Positions 25,150 to 32,863 of a stretch of 48,769 bases of DNA are shown here, in pieces. Origin of the DNA: Bacillus xiamenensis (lineage in GTDB: Bacteria > Bacillota > Bacilli > Bacillales > Bacillaceae); NCBI RefSeq assembly GCF_000300535.1, contig NZ_AMSH01000024.1, positions 1 through 48,769 on the forward strand. The letters run 5' to 3'. The translations under genes and the position numbers were made by a program. Positions within the stretch are counted from its first letter, which is position 1, and the number at the start of each line of letters is the position of its first letter. The notes under the pieces are model-generated. The model was not told the DNA's origin, did no database searches, and saw only the letters and a list, made by a program, of their open reading frames with translations.

Positions 25150-25184
25150 AAAAACGATTCCTTTAAGCGAGGAATCGTTTTTTT
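25150..25184. terminator. Terminator between the DUF402 and protease genes
   Basis: AAACGATTCC and GGAATCGTTT form a 10-bp stem around a 9-nt loop, followed by seven T; it lies between convergent genes and has A/T runs on both sides. Confidence 0.9.
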
Positions 25185-25185
25185 G

Positions 25186-26817
25186 TCAGACCTTGATACG
25201 ATTTAACCGTTTTTGTAAATCGGTTTTCGTTTTAGATGCTTTTAGTTGTTTGACTGCACTTTGAGCTGTTGCTTTTGTTTTCTTTGTTCGTTTGGCTTCA
25301 GCTTTTTTTACTTTTTGTTTGGCATCTGTCACTTTCTTTTGATAAGCGACTTGTTTTTTGACTTTGTCGAGTCGGTTTTGCAGGCTTGTTTTTTCTTTGC
25401 CTTTGTTTAGCTTGTTAATGGCCGTTTGGGCGCTTTTAATCGAGCTCTGCGTTTTGTTTTTTTCAGCTGTTTTGACCTTTGCACGGGCGGAACGGATATC
25501 AATGTTTGCTTGGACTTTTTTCACCCGTTCTGTGAGTGTTGTTTTTTGTTTGCTTGCAGTGAGTCGGCCGATTCTCGTTTTGGCTTGATCGACATCTGCC
25601 TGTTTTTTAGATGTTTCAGCAGTCTTAACCGCACTGGTCGCAGCTTTTAAAAAGGTTGATTGGGGAACATATTGCACGCGGCCATAGCCGAATTGTGAAT
25701 CTTTCCCTTTCGCGCCAAGATCCACTGTATAGCTGCGTAATAAGGTGCGAAGCTGTACATTTGTTTTCTTCGGATGCAGCTGTTTTAACAGCGCAAGCAT
25801 CCCTGTGACATGCGGTACAGCTTGTGATGTACCCGTTGCATACCAATATTCATTTTTTAAATAGGTGCTGATGACGTTCTCGCCAGGGGCGGAAAATTCA
25901 ATTTCTTTTCCTGTATTGGAAATAGACGCGAGTTTGTCTTTGTCAGTTGTTGCGGAAACGGCAATGACGCTACTGTAAGCGGCAGGGTAGCTAATCGCAT
26001 TTTTCTTCCCATCATTTCCGCTGGCAGCGACCACCAGTAGTCCTTTTTTATATGCTTCATCAACTGCTGAATGCAAGATGGGGATATTATCTTCAAAGCC
26101 TAAGCTAAGGTTGATGATGTCCATCTTATTGCTAATCGCCCAATCAATGCCTCGTAGCAGGCTGTATAGGTCGCCTTCTCCTTTTTTATCTAACACTTTC
26201 ACCGCATACAGCTTCACATCAGAAGCGACACCGACTGTACCATAATCATTATTGAGTGCCCCAATCGTGCCGGCGACATGAGTGCCATGTCCTTCATCAT
26301 CTTTATATGAGGACGTGTAATCGACGAATGATTTACCGCCGGCGATCTTTAAATCTTCATGTGGGAAAATTCCAGTATCGAGGACGGCTACTTTGACATT
26401 TTTCCCTGTCACGCCTTCTTTGATCGCTTGCTTAATATTGAGCTTTTGCAGATTGTAAGATTTTTGTACCAACACATCCTGACCAATGGCAGCAGCGGTT
26501 TTTTTCACGGTAGAAGAAGCGAGTTTGACCTTCACATTTTTTGAGACATAGGCGATGTTTGGGTCTTTTTTAAGTGAGGTGACAGCTTGTTCATCTGCTG
26601 TCACCGCTACAGCTGGAAGGTGTATGTACTGAGCGTTCACTTTTTCACTTTCTTGAATCGCAGTTTGTTTTCCTTTTTGGTTTTTATAGACGATGATGAC
26701 ATCTGTTTCTTTTGGCGGTGCAGCTGCCTGCGAATGGAGGGGCAAAGCAGTTGTCAAAGCAAGAAGAAACGCGATGACCACGAATATATTCTTTTTCAAG
26801 GCAATGGCTCCTTGCAT
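25186..26817 (-). CDS. epr: Extracellular serine protease, Epr-like (subtilisin family S8)
   Basis: A 543-residue secreted subtilase. A signal peptide ends near QAAA (about residue 33), a propeptide of the I9 type follows (IIVYKNQKGKQTAI, HLPAVAVTADEQAV), then the catalytic domain with Asp147 (VLDTGIFPHEDL), His177 (DEGHGTHVAGT) and Ser331 (GTSQAVPHVTG; the usual GTSMA is changed to GTSQA). The C-terminal 150 residues are three lysine-rich helical repeats of about 45 residues (pattern A-x-x-A-I-x-x-L...K-x-x-L-x-x-R), as in B. subtilis Epr. GGAGGT lies 8 nt before this ATG; an in-frame TTG at 26799 has a second site, AAGGAG, at the same distance and would give a cleaner signal peptide. Longer upstream extension is not coding. 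Confidence 0.85.
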   Translation of the reverse strand: MQGAIALKKNIFVVIAFLLALTTALPLHSQAAAPPKETDVIIVYKNQKGKQTAIQESEKVNAQYIHLPAVAVTADEQAVTSLKKDPNIAYVSKNVKVKLASSTVKKTAAAIGQDVLVQKSYNLQKLNIKQAIKEGVTGKNVKVAVLDTGIFPHEDLKIAGGKSFVDYTSSYKDDEGHGTHVAGTIGALNNDYGTVGVASDVKLYAVKVLDKKGEGDLYSLLRGIDWAISNKMDIINLSLGFEDNIPILHSAVDEAYKKGLLVVAASGNDGKKNAISYPAAYSSVIAVSATTDKDKLASISNTGKEIEFSAPGENVISTYLKNEYWYATGTSQAVPHVTGMLALLKQLHPKKTNVQLRTLLRSYTVDLGAKGKDSQFGYGRVQYVPQSTFLKAATSAVKTAETSKKQADVDQAKTRIGRLTASKQKTTLTERVKKVQANIDIRSARAKVKTAEKNKTQSSIKSAQTAINKLNKGKEKTSLQNRLDKVKKQVAYQKKVTDAKQKVKKAEAKRTKKTKATAQSAVKQLKASKTKTDLQKRLNRIKV

Positions 26818-26986
26818 ACGAGATGACCTCCGTCTGTTTTCCTCTATTATATCGGAGAAATGAGATAGATCGTTAGAAGAATTATAGTCTGGACAGAAAG
26901 TTTTTTGACAAGTATGTCGAAATTGAAATTCATAGAATTCTAGTAGACAATAGAGAGACATATTAAGAGAAAGAAGGACAATGCCG

Positions 26987-28471
26987 ATGAACGTAAAAGA
27001 GTATATGACGTATGATGCGACGGGACTTGCAGCACTTGTACGGAAAAAAGAGGTCGCACCCGAAGAACTTGTACAAGCTGCATTTGCTAGATTAGAAGAA
27101 GTCAATCCAGCGCTAAATACGGTGATTCGGACGAGACAGGATCAAGTGTTAAAAGACATCCAGCCATTACAGCAGCATCAGCCATTTGCAGGTGTGCCAT
27201 TTGTGCTGAAAAATATATCGCAAGGGCTGGCCAATGAACCGCTGACAGCAGGTGCTGCAGTGTTAAAGGAGGCTAAGGCGAAAACGGATTCCCATTTTGT
27301 TCATCGATTGAAGCAGGCGGGATTTCTCATGATCGGTCATACCAACACACCAGAATTCGGTTTGAGAAATGTGACTGAACCCGCCTTGTATGGTCCAACG
27401 AGAAACCCGTGGGATGTTGCGTATTCTCCGGGCGGTTCAAGCGGCGGGACGGCTGCAGCTGTGGCAAGCGGGATCGTACCTGCGGGGGGAGCGAGTGATG
27501 GCGGCGGGTCCATTCGTATCCCGGCATCGTTTACTGGTTTGTTTGGACTCAAGCCAACACGGGGGAGAACGCCAGTAGGTCCGGGTGCAGGTAGACAGTG
27601 GCAAGGGGCTTCCATTGACTTTACGCTCACAAAGACCGTTCGAGACAGTGCAGCACTTCTTGATCTGCTTCAGGTTATTCAGCCAGAAGCTGCTTTCCAA
27701 ACCCCGTTATATGACGGTAGCTATCAGGAGGACCTTGTGAAACGCACATCTTCTATGCGAATTGCTTACAGTGTAGACTCTCCAGTTGGTACGCAGGTCA
27801 GTGAGGAAGCGAAGCAGGCGGTCTTAAAAACAGTGAAATGGCTGAGTGAACAAGGGCATCAACTAGAGGAAATGAAGCCGGACATTGATGGTGTCCATCT
27901 GATGCAGCAATATTACATCATGAACAGCGGAGAAATGTCTGCATTATTTACCTCATTAGCTCGCTCATTAGGGCGTTCTGTGAAGCCGGAGGAAACAGAC
28001 ATTGTGGCATGGGTGCTGGCGGAGGCTGGAAAGAATGTGACGGCTGCCGCTTATACAGAAAGTCTTGATGCATGGGATATGGCTGCTGCACAAATGGCCG
28101 CATTTCATCAAACCTACGATCTTTATGTGACACCAGCTACTGCCTATTCAGCTCCAAAGGTTGGTGAGCTTATGCATACCGATCAGGAAATAGCCGCACT
28201 GTTACGTGTGTCAGAGCTTTCAATGCAAGCACAGCAGGATTTGATTTATGAGATGTTCCTAAAGAGTTTGACCTACACCCCATTTACACAGCTTGCCAAC
28301 CTCACCGGACAGCCATCTATGAGTGTTCCAGTTCATCTCACAGAGGCAGGCATGCCTTTAGGGGTTCAGGTGACAGCTCCAAAAGGAAAAGAGGACTGGC
28401 TGCTCAGACTGGCGTCAGAGATGGAATCATCCTCAATATGGAAAGGCACTCATCAATTACTGAATCAATAA
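26987..28471 (+). CDS. Amidase (amidase signature family)
   Basis: A 494-residue amidase-signature enzyme. The Ser-cisSer-Lys triad is present: Lys in FAGVPFVLKNIS (about residue 77), the glycine/serine-rich PGGSSGGTAAAVASG block carrying the cis-serine, and the nucleophile serine in GASDGGGSIRIPAS. C-terminal PFTQLANLTGQPSMSVPV is also typical. The family hydrolyses amides including 6-aminohexanoate cyclic dimer and aryl amides; the natural substrate is not evident. The ATG at 26987 is chosen because AAGGA is 8 nt upstream; the ATG two codons earlier is too close. It is divergent from the Epr-like gene and only 45 nt from the qdoR-like gene downstream. Confidence 0.88.
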   Translation: MNVKEYMTYDATGLAALVRKKEVAPEELVQAAFARLEEVNPALNTVIRTRQDQVLKDIQPLQQHQPFAGVPFVLKNISQGLANEPLTAGAAVLKEAKAKTDSHFVHRLKQAGFLMIGHTNTPEFGLRNVTEPALYGPTRNPWDVAYSPGGSSGGTAAAVASGIVPAGGASDGGGSIRIPASFTGLFGLKPTRGRTPVGPGAGRQWQGASIDFTLTKTVRDSAALLDLLQVIQPEAAFQTPLYDGSYQEDLVKRTSSMRIAYSVDSPVGTQVSEEAKQAVLKTVKWLSEQGHQLEEMKPDIDGVHLMQQYYIMNSGEMSALFTSLARSLGRSVKPEETDIVAWVLAEAGKNVTAAAYTESLDAWDMAAAQMAAFHQTYDLYVTPATAYSAPKVGELMHTDQEIAALLRVSELSMQAQQDLIYEMFLKSLTYTPFTQLANLTGQPSMSVPVHLTEAGMPLGVQVTAPKGKEDWLLRLASEMESSSIWKGTHQLLNQ

Positions 28472-28487
28472 TACGGTGAAATCGCCG

Positions 28488-28496
28488 TTGGTCTAT
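28488..28496 (+). promoter_or_regulatory. Half-site of the LmrA/QdoR box before the TetR gene
   Basis: TTGGTCTAT here is identical to the core of the larger box at 29114-29122 upstream of qdoI. Only one half is obvious, so autoregulation is a suggestion. Confidence 0.3.
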
Positions 28497-28516
28497 GGAG
28501 GAAAGGAGTGTCATAC

Positions 28517-29080
28517 GTGAGTACGAAAGACAAAATCATTCAAACGGCCGCACTTCTTTTACGTAAACAGGGGTATCATGCGACAGGGTTGAATCAAATC
28601 ATTCGAGAGAGCGGCACGCCGAAAGGATCTCTTTATTATTACTTTCCAAATGGAAAAGAAGAGCTAGCCATAGCAGCCGTTGAATATATTAGTCAAAAGG
28701 TCATCAATCAAATTGAAGAAAGCTTTGCCTATTCAGATGACCCCTATATCGCCATCGATCGCTTTATGACCAACATCATCAAGGGATTTGAGGAGAAAGA
28801 AAACGAAAGAGGCATTCCGATTGTCTTGCTGGCAGCTGAGTCAAAGCCTGAGCATACACAGCTTCATGCTGCATGCAAACAAGAAATGATCCGCTGGCAA
28901 GAGCTTGTCAAAGAAAAATTGATGAATAGCGGATATGAAGAAGCAAAGGCGGATGAACTGGCATCCCTTCTTCATTCAATGGTCATTGGTGGTTTATCGA
29001 TGACCACTGCACTCAAACAAACGACACCTTTAGAGCACGTAAAATGCTACCTTAGACACTTATTTATGCGAGCAGAGTAA
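28517..29080 (+). CDS. qdoR: TetR-family regulator, QdoR/LmrA type
   Basis: A 187-residue repressor. The N-terminal TetR HTH (about 4-50) reads QGYHATGLNQIIRESGTPKG, then SLYYYFPNGKEELA, which is very close to YxaF (QdoR) of B. subtilis. The C-terminal ligand domain (LmrA/YxaF type) includes GIPIVLLAAESK. QdoR is released from DNA by flavonoids such as quercetin and controls qdoI, which here is the next gene. The GTG at 28517 (AAAGGAG 8 nt upstream) is preferred, but a GTG three codons earlier (GGAGG 6 nt upstream) is also possible. It sits 45 nt behind the amidase gene and may be read with it. Confidence 0.8.
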   Translation: MSTKDKIIQTAALLLRKQGYHATGLNQIIRESGTPKGSLYYYFPNGKEELAIAAVEYISQKVINQIEESFAYSDDPYIAIDRFMTNIIKGFEEKENERGIPIVLLAAESKPEHTQLHAACKQEMIRWQELVKEKLMNSGYEEAKADELASLLHSMVIGGLSMTTALKQTTPLEHVKCYLRHLFMRAE

Positions 29081-29103
29081 AATCTCTCGCATATTGTCTA
29101 TCT

Positions 29104-29128
29104 ATTATATCAATTGGTCTATATAATA
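29104..29128 (+). promoter_or_regulatory. LmrA/QdoR box overlapping the qdoI promoter
   Basis: ATTATATCAATTGGTC followed by TATATAATA matches the flavonoid-responsive LmrA/YxaF box pattern from B. subtilis and covers a perfect TATAAT -10 element (29122-29127). Flanking CTATCT and AGATAG extend the dyad. Repressor binding would block the polymerase directly. No good -35 is seen at the normal distance. Confidence 0.72.
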
Positions 29129-29160
29129 AAGATAGTCAATTAGTCATGAGGAGTGATGGG

Positions 29161-30183
29161 ATGTCGGAGCAACCACAATCGATCAAGCAATCCGAAGGTA
29201 CCTTTTTTTATACCGTGTCTGGTTCAGGGGAGCTGTATGGGCTGGGAAATCAGCTTGTGCATGTGCTGGCAGAAGCAAATCAAACGAATCAACTGTTTGA
29301 GCTTGCCTTAATCACAGGCGGTAAAGGTGCTTACTTTCCCTTGCATTGTCACGAGGCATTGTTTGAAACCGTTTTTGTGCTGGAAGGTAAGCTTGAAGTG
29401 ATGCTTGACGGTAAAAAATATATGGTGACCGCCTTCGATTATATTCATATTCCGCCCAAAACAATCCATGGCTACAGAATGCATAGTCACAAAACAAGGT
29501 TTATTTCATATACATTGGGCGGACAAATGACAGATGTCTATCAGCAAATTGGCAAGCGGGGTTTGCAGAATGAATGGCCGATGACCGATTATGCATTTGA
29601 TGCAGACGCCTTTCAGCAGGCTGAAAAAGAGAACGATCTCATGCTGATGCATGGCATGAGAGAGCTGTCTAATACAACCAAGCCAGCCGTTTTGTTTCAT
29701 AGTCAGCTCCCTCGCGCAGTGCAGCCCTATGTATTAGAGGCTGGTGAAGGGAAGCAATACATTGTCGAAGGTCAGCTTCATGAGCTGATTGCGACAACAG
29801 AAACAACAGGAGGCAGATTCAGTCATTTTGTGATTGAAGGGACAGAGGGAAAAGGTTTCCGGCCGCATTATCATCAAGTTCATACAGAAGCAATTTATTG
29901 TGTTGAAGGCAGAATGAATCTTCAGTTAAACGGAGAGGATATTTGCCTGATGCCGGGTGATTTTGCTTATATTCCTCCGAATACCGTTCACTCGTATGAA
30001 TTAGTGTCTCATTCAAATAAATTTTTGATGTTGCTGCTCCCTGGGGATATTGATCAGGTGTATGAACAGTTTCAAGAAGCACAAAATCCAAGTATGTGTC
30101 CTTATTTTATACAGGAACAGAACCTGATGATCGATCGGGAGACATTCGCTCAGTATGATGTGTATTTTGTAGAAACAGAATAG
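29161..30183 (+). CDS. qdoI: Quercetin 2,3-dioxygenase QdoI (YxaG), bicupin
   Basis: A 340-residue two-cupin dioxygenase that opens the C ring of quercetin and related flavonols with release of CO. Metal ligands of the N-terminal cupin are His62, His64, Glu69 and His103 (LHCHEALFE and PPKTIHGY), the same numbers as I recall for the B. subtilis enzyme; the C-terminal cupin keeps His236, His238, Glu243 and His277 (PHYHQVHTE, PPNTVHSYE). Both sites are therefore complete. The ATG at 29161 has GAGGAG about 7 nt upstream; the ATG at 29146 overlaps that site and is rejected. Controlled by the box at 29104-29128. Confidence 0.9.
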   Translation: MSEQPQSIKQSEGTFFYTVSGSGELYGLGNQLVHVLAEANQTNQLFELALITGGKGAYFPLHCHEALFETVFVLEGKLEVMLDGKKYMVTAFDYIHIPPKTIHGYRMHSHKTRFISYTLGGQMTDVYQQIGKRGLQNEWPMTDYAFDADAFQQAEKENDLMLMHGMRELSNTTKPAVLFHSQLPRAVQPYVLEAGEGKQYIVEGQLHELIATTETTGGRFSHFVIEGTEGKGFRPHYHQVHTEAIYCVEGRMNLQLNGEDICLMPGDFAYIPPNTVHSYELVSHSNKFLMLLLPGDIDQVYEQFQEAQNPSMCPYFIQEQNLMIDRETFAQYDVYFVETE

Positions 30184-30212
30184 TTGTATCACACGTTACA
30201 TAGCTGTCATCA

Positions 30213-30250
30213 AAAGCCTGCCGAATGGATCGGCGGGCTTTTTCGTTTTT
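30213..30250 (+). terminator. Terminator after qdoI
   Basis: AAAGCCTGCCGA and TCGGCGGGCTTT pair over 12 bp with one T-G wobble around a short loop and run into TTTTTCGTTTTT. Confidence 0.9.
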
Positions 30251-30437
30251 CCTTCTGTGACAGATCATCCTGATCATATGCATGATCCATCCATTCAAGG
30301 TGAAGCTATATAAAAGTTGACTTGAGTGAAAGGTGGAGATGCGTGTGAGAGCTGTCAGATAATGCCGCTCATGCGTATGACATATTCAACGAGAAACAGG
30401 ATGATTGTATAAAGGTCACCTTAAAGCCATAAAAAGA
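30251..30437. other. Gap without a recognised gene
   Basis: Contains TTGACT, and an AAAGGTGGAG site followed by an ATG that opens only a seven-codon frame. It may be the remnant of a lost gene start. Nothing else supported. The A-rich strand at its right end is the T tract of the marR-direction hairpin. Confidence 0.35.
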
Positions 30438-30462
30438 AAGGCTTAGGAGCATTCCTAAGCCT
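30438..30462. repeat. Direct repeat 1: terminator hairpin copy left of the element
   Basis: A 25-nt sequence that is identical, base for base, to 30638-30662, exactly 200 nt away. It is a perfect hairpin (AGGCTTAGGA-GCAT-TCCTAAGCCT). On the minus strand this copy is followed by a T tract (TTTCTTTTTAT), so it still looks like a working terminator for the marR-like gene, although it is now about 190 nt from that gene's stop. Confidence 0.92.
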
Positions 30463-30598
30463 CAGCGTGTAGACAAACCCTCGCATTCTTTGTCAGTCCT
30501 GCGTGCCGGTGCTCACGAATCTTGAATTCGCTCCGCGCCGGTACTCGTCCTACCTAGACTGCAAAGGTTTTCATGTCACGCTGAAAAGAAGACAAAGG
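30463..30598 (+). repeat. Interspersed 136-nt repeat, copy B
   Basis: Plus-strand copy of the element also found at 16792-16927 (about 13 differences, no gaps). It begins immediately after direct repeat 1. Nested complementary segments are visible: CAGCGTG/CACGCTG at the ends, AAACC/GGTTT, CTTTG-CAGTC/GACTG-CAAAG, CCGGTGC/GCGCCGG and an inner CGAAT/ATTCG, so the whole unit can fold as one long interrupted hairpin. It contains no ORF of note. It lies about 280 nt 3' of qdoI, in the same direction. Confidence 0.9.
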
Positions 30599-30629
30599 GC
30601 TAAAATAAAGATCATTTTAGCTCTTTGTC
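30591..30629 (+). repeat. Hairpin at the 3' end of copy B
   Basis: GACAAAGGGCTAAAAT and ATTTTAGCTCTTTGTC pair over 16 bp with one wobble around a 7-nt loop. The first 8 bases belong to the conserved repeat, as in copy A where the last bases also start a hairpin. No T tract follows on the plus strand. Confidence 0.8.
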
Positions 30630-30637
30630 AACAATCT

Positions 30638-30662
30638 AAGGCTTAGGAGCATTCCTAAGCCT
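30638..30662. repeat. Direct repeat 2: hairpin copy overlapping the marR-like stop
   Basis: Second copy of the 25-nt hairpin. It includes the last codon and TAG stop of the marR-like gene (30655-30657) in one arm. Unlike copy 1, no T tract follows on the minus strand, so this copy alone would be a poor terminator. Confidence 0.92.
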
Positions 30663-31092
30663 TTAATGTGCGATCGTCCATCATTTTTTCAATTAATTCA
30701 AAAAATGTTTTTTTATCTTCTTCTGATAAATGGTTGAACAGTTGATTGACAAGTAGCTGGCGATTGTCGATCATTTGTTTGGCTATTTGTTCACCTGATT
30801 CAGAGAGTGTAATCCACACCGTACGGCGGTCATTGTTATTTCTAGAGCGGATAATCAGCCCTTCATCTTCTAAGTGGTTGAGAGCGGTTGTTGTTGCAGA
30901 GGGAGATAATGAAACTTCCTGCAGAATATTTTTCACAGTACATGATTGATGGCGGTAGATGATGCGTAAAATAAACCCTTTGATATTCGTGACGTTTTTC
31001 GGAATGTTCTTTTCATCTATTCGTTTCGTCGCCTTTAAATACTTTGTCAGTGCATGGTCTAACAAACTGGCCTCTAGCTCGAAATGTTGCAT
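30655..31092 (-). CDS. MarR-family transcriptional regulator
   Basis: A 145-residue winged-helix regulator. The MarR DNA-binding part reads VKNILQEVSLSPSATTTALNHLEDEGLIIRSRNNNDRRTVWITLS (recognition helix about 63-83, wing with the conserved DRR), with dimerisation helices at both ends. The ligand is unknown. The ATG follows AGAGG. It is divergent from an acyl-CoA ligase gene and, by analogy with many MarR pairs, may control it; a long inverted repeat lies between them. Its 3' end coincides with one of two hairpin copies flanking the interspersed repeat, so its terminator has been displaced. Confidence 0.88.
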   Translation of the reverse strand: MQHFELEASLLDHALTKYLKATKRIDEKNIPKNVTNIKGFILRIIYRHQSCTVKNILQEVSLSPSATTTALNHLEDEGLIIRSRNNNDRRTVWITLSESGEQIAKQMIDNRQLLVNQLFNHLSEEDKKTFFELIEKMMDDRTLKA

Positions 31093-31232
31093 TCTCCATA
31101 CCTCTTTTCCTATTGCATTCGCATTTTCCGATCAGTTACTAGGTCTATCTTATCATAATAATCACCATCATTTAAACCAAAATGGAAGTCGAATATAAAA
31201 TTACCTATATTATCAATTAACAAAAATAATAA

Positions 31233-31277
31233 TTCTAAAATGAAATGATTTTACTTTCGTCTTTTTTTATTTTAGAA
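31233..31277. promoter_or_regulatory. Inverted repeat between the marR-like gene and the acyl-CoA ligase gene
   Basis: TTCTAAAAT and ATTTTAGAA are perfect inverted copies with centres 36 nt apart, about 80-120 nt before the ligase start. They may be paired operator half-sites; the surroundings are very AT-rich, so chance is possible. Confidence 0.35.
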
Positions 31278-31354
31278 TGTGAATGAGATAAAATCTTCCA
31301 ATCCAATTCTCTGGAAATTGGCTATTGGAAATCAAACGTTTGGAGATGAAGATA

Positions 31355-32863
31355 TTGAATACTTTACAGGCATTACTAAACGACAGAATGGAACGCTCTT
31401 CACACATTGAAGCGGTAACTGGCGGGGGTGTGTCTTATACATTTGAAGAATATGCAAAACGCATTGATCAGCTGGCTCATTACTTACATCGTAAAGGAAT
31501 TCGAAAAGGTGACCGTGTTTGCTTTATTTGTCAAAACCATCACCACTTTTCTACGATTATGCTGGCAGCCATCAAAGCAGGTGCAGTCGCAGTGCCGCTT
31601 AGCTGGCAGCTTACCTCCTTTGAGCTGGAAGGTATTTTGAAAAAAGCAGAGCCAAAGGCTTTATTTTTTGACCGAGAATTCCGTGACATCATTGCCGCTG
31701 TGAATGTGTCTTTAGAGGATTGCTTGGTGGTGGAGTCCGGTGTGAATGCAAAAACAACGCAACTATTTGAAGACATATTGGCTTCAAACGATGGAAGTGA
31801 TCTTGCTGATGAGGTGTCAGAAGAGGATCTAGCGATGATTTTGTTTACCTCTGGTACGACAGGCAATCCGAAAGGCTGTATGGTCGGACATGGACGACTC
31901 TATCAATTTTTAACAAGACACGGGAATCGAGGATTTGACCTAAGAGGAAAACGTTATTTGGCGAGTCACCCTCTATATCATATGAGCTCAATCAACCATC
32001 TTATCGCAGCGGCAATTGAAGGGTATACGCTTGTCTTTTTGCATGATGCAACACCAAAGCGTATTTTAGAAACGATTGAAAAGGAACGAATTACGTTTAT
32101 GATGGCCTTCCCATCAGCTTATACGTATATGCTGGAAGAGATGAAACGTAGGTCATATGATCTTTCGTCCTTTGAAATTGCGATTTCTGGCGGTACGAAG
32201 GTGCCAGTACGTTTGATCAAGGATTACAACGAGGCGGGCATTCAAATGATGCATGGCTACGGAAGTACCGAAGCATGGATTGTCAGTGCATGGTACCCTG
32301 CAATGGGCGAAGATAAAATGGGGTCTGCCGGTAAAGTTGATGCGGACGTAGAAGTGAAAATCGTGCATCCTGAGACAAAGGAAACACTGCCGGCTGGAGA
32401 AATTGGCGAAGTCGTTATGAGAAGCCCATTTTACTTTCTAGGCTATTATCAGCAGCCTGAAGCGACTGAGAAGGTGCTCAAAGATGGCTGGTTCCATATG
32501 GGGGATGCAGGTTATCTAGATGAAGACGGTTTTCTATATATCACAGGCAGATACAAGGATGTGATTGTGTACGGCGGGGATAATATTTATCCTGACCAAG
32601 TAGAGGAAGTCATTGAACAAATTCCAGGTGTCATTGAATCAGCTGTGATTGGTGTACCAGATGATGTATATGGTGAAGTGCCAAGTGCGTATATTGTGAA
32701 GGACGAATCCATTGATTTCTGCGAAGAAGATGTTGTGCACTATTGCCAAGAACGTTTGGCAGATTACAAAGTTCCGTCCATTCATTTCGCGCAGAAACTG
32801 CCAAAAAATAAGCTTGGTAAAATCATGAAGAAAGATTTACGTGAATTGGTTGTGAATGCGTAG
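31355..32863 (+). CDS. Acyl-CoA synthetase (AMP-binding, long/medium-chain fatty acid type)
   Basis: A 502-residue ANL-superfamily ligase joining a carboxylic acid to CoA through an acyl-AMP. The P-loop is MILFTSGTTGNPKG, then the A5-type YGSTEA, A7-type GWFHMGDAGYLDEDGFLYITGR, and the C-terminal catalytic lysine in PKNKLGKIMKKDLR. All key motifs are intact. A fatty acid substrate is likely but aryl acids cannot be excluded. GGAG lies 9 nt before a TTG (31355); the ATG at 31346 touches that site and is less likely. It is divergent from the marR-like gene and only 66 nt from the next permease gene. Confidence 0.87.
   Translation: MNTLQALLNDRMERSSHIEAVTGGGVSYTFEEYAKRIDQLAHYLHRKGIRKGDRVCFICQNHHHFSTIMLAAIKAGAVAVPLSWQLTSFELEGILKKAEPKALFFDREFRDIIAAVNVSLEDCLVVESGVNAKTTQLFEDILASNDGSDLADEVSEEDLAMILFTSGTTGNPKGCMVGHGRLYQFLTRHGNRGFDLRGKRYLASHPLYHMSSINHLIAAAIEGYTLVFLHDATPKRILETIEKERITFMMAFPSAYTYMLEEMKRRSYDLSSFEIAISGGTKVPVRLIKDYNEAGIQMMHGYGSTEAWIVSAWYPAMGEDKMGSAGKVDADVEVKIVHPETKETLPAGEIGEVVMRSPFYFLGYYQQPEATEKVLKDGWFHMGDAGYLDEDGFLYITGRYKDVIVYGGDNIYPDQVEEVIEQIPGVIESAVIGVPDDVYGEVPSAYIVKDESIDFCEEDVVHYCQERLADYKVPSIHFAQKLPKNKLGKIMKKDLRELVVNA

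Noticed and set aside
26818-27105. N-terminal extension of the Epr-like protease frame by 96 codons
   Set aside because: It runs into the divergent amidase gene, lacks a ribosome binding site and would bury the signal peptide; clear starts exist at 26817 and 26799.
30438-30662. CRISPR-like array (two 25-nt repeats)
   Set aside because: Only two copies, each a terminator-type hairpin, with a 175-nt interval that is itself a dispersed repeat; no cas genes in the window.
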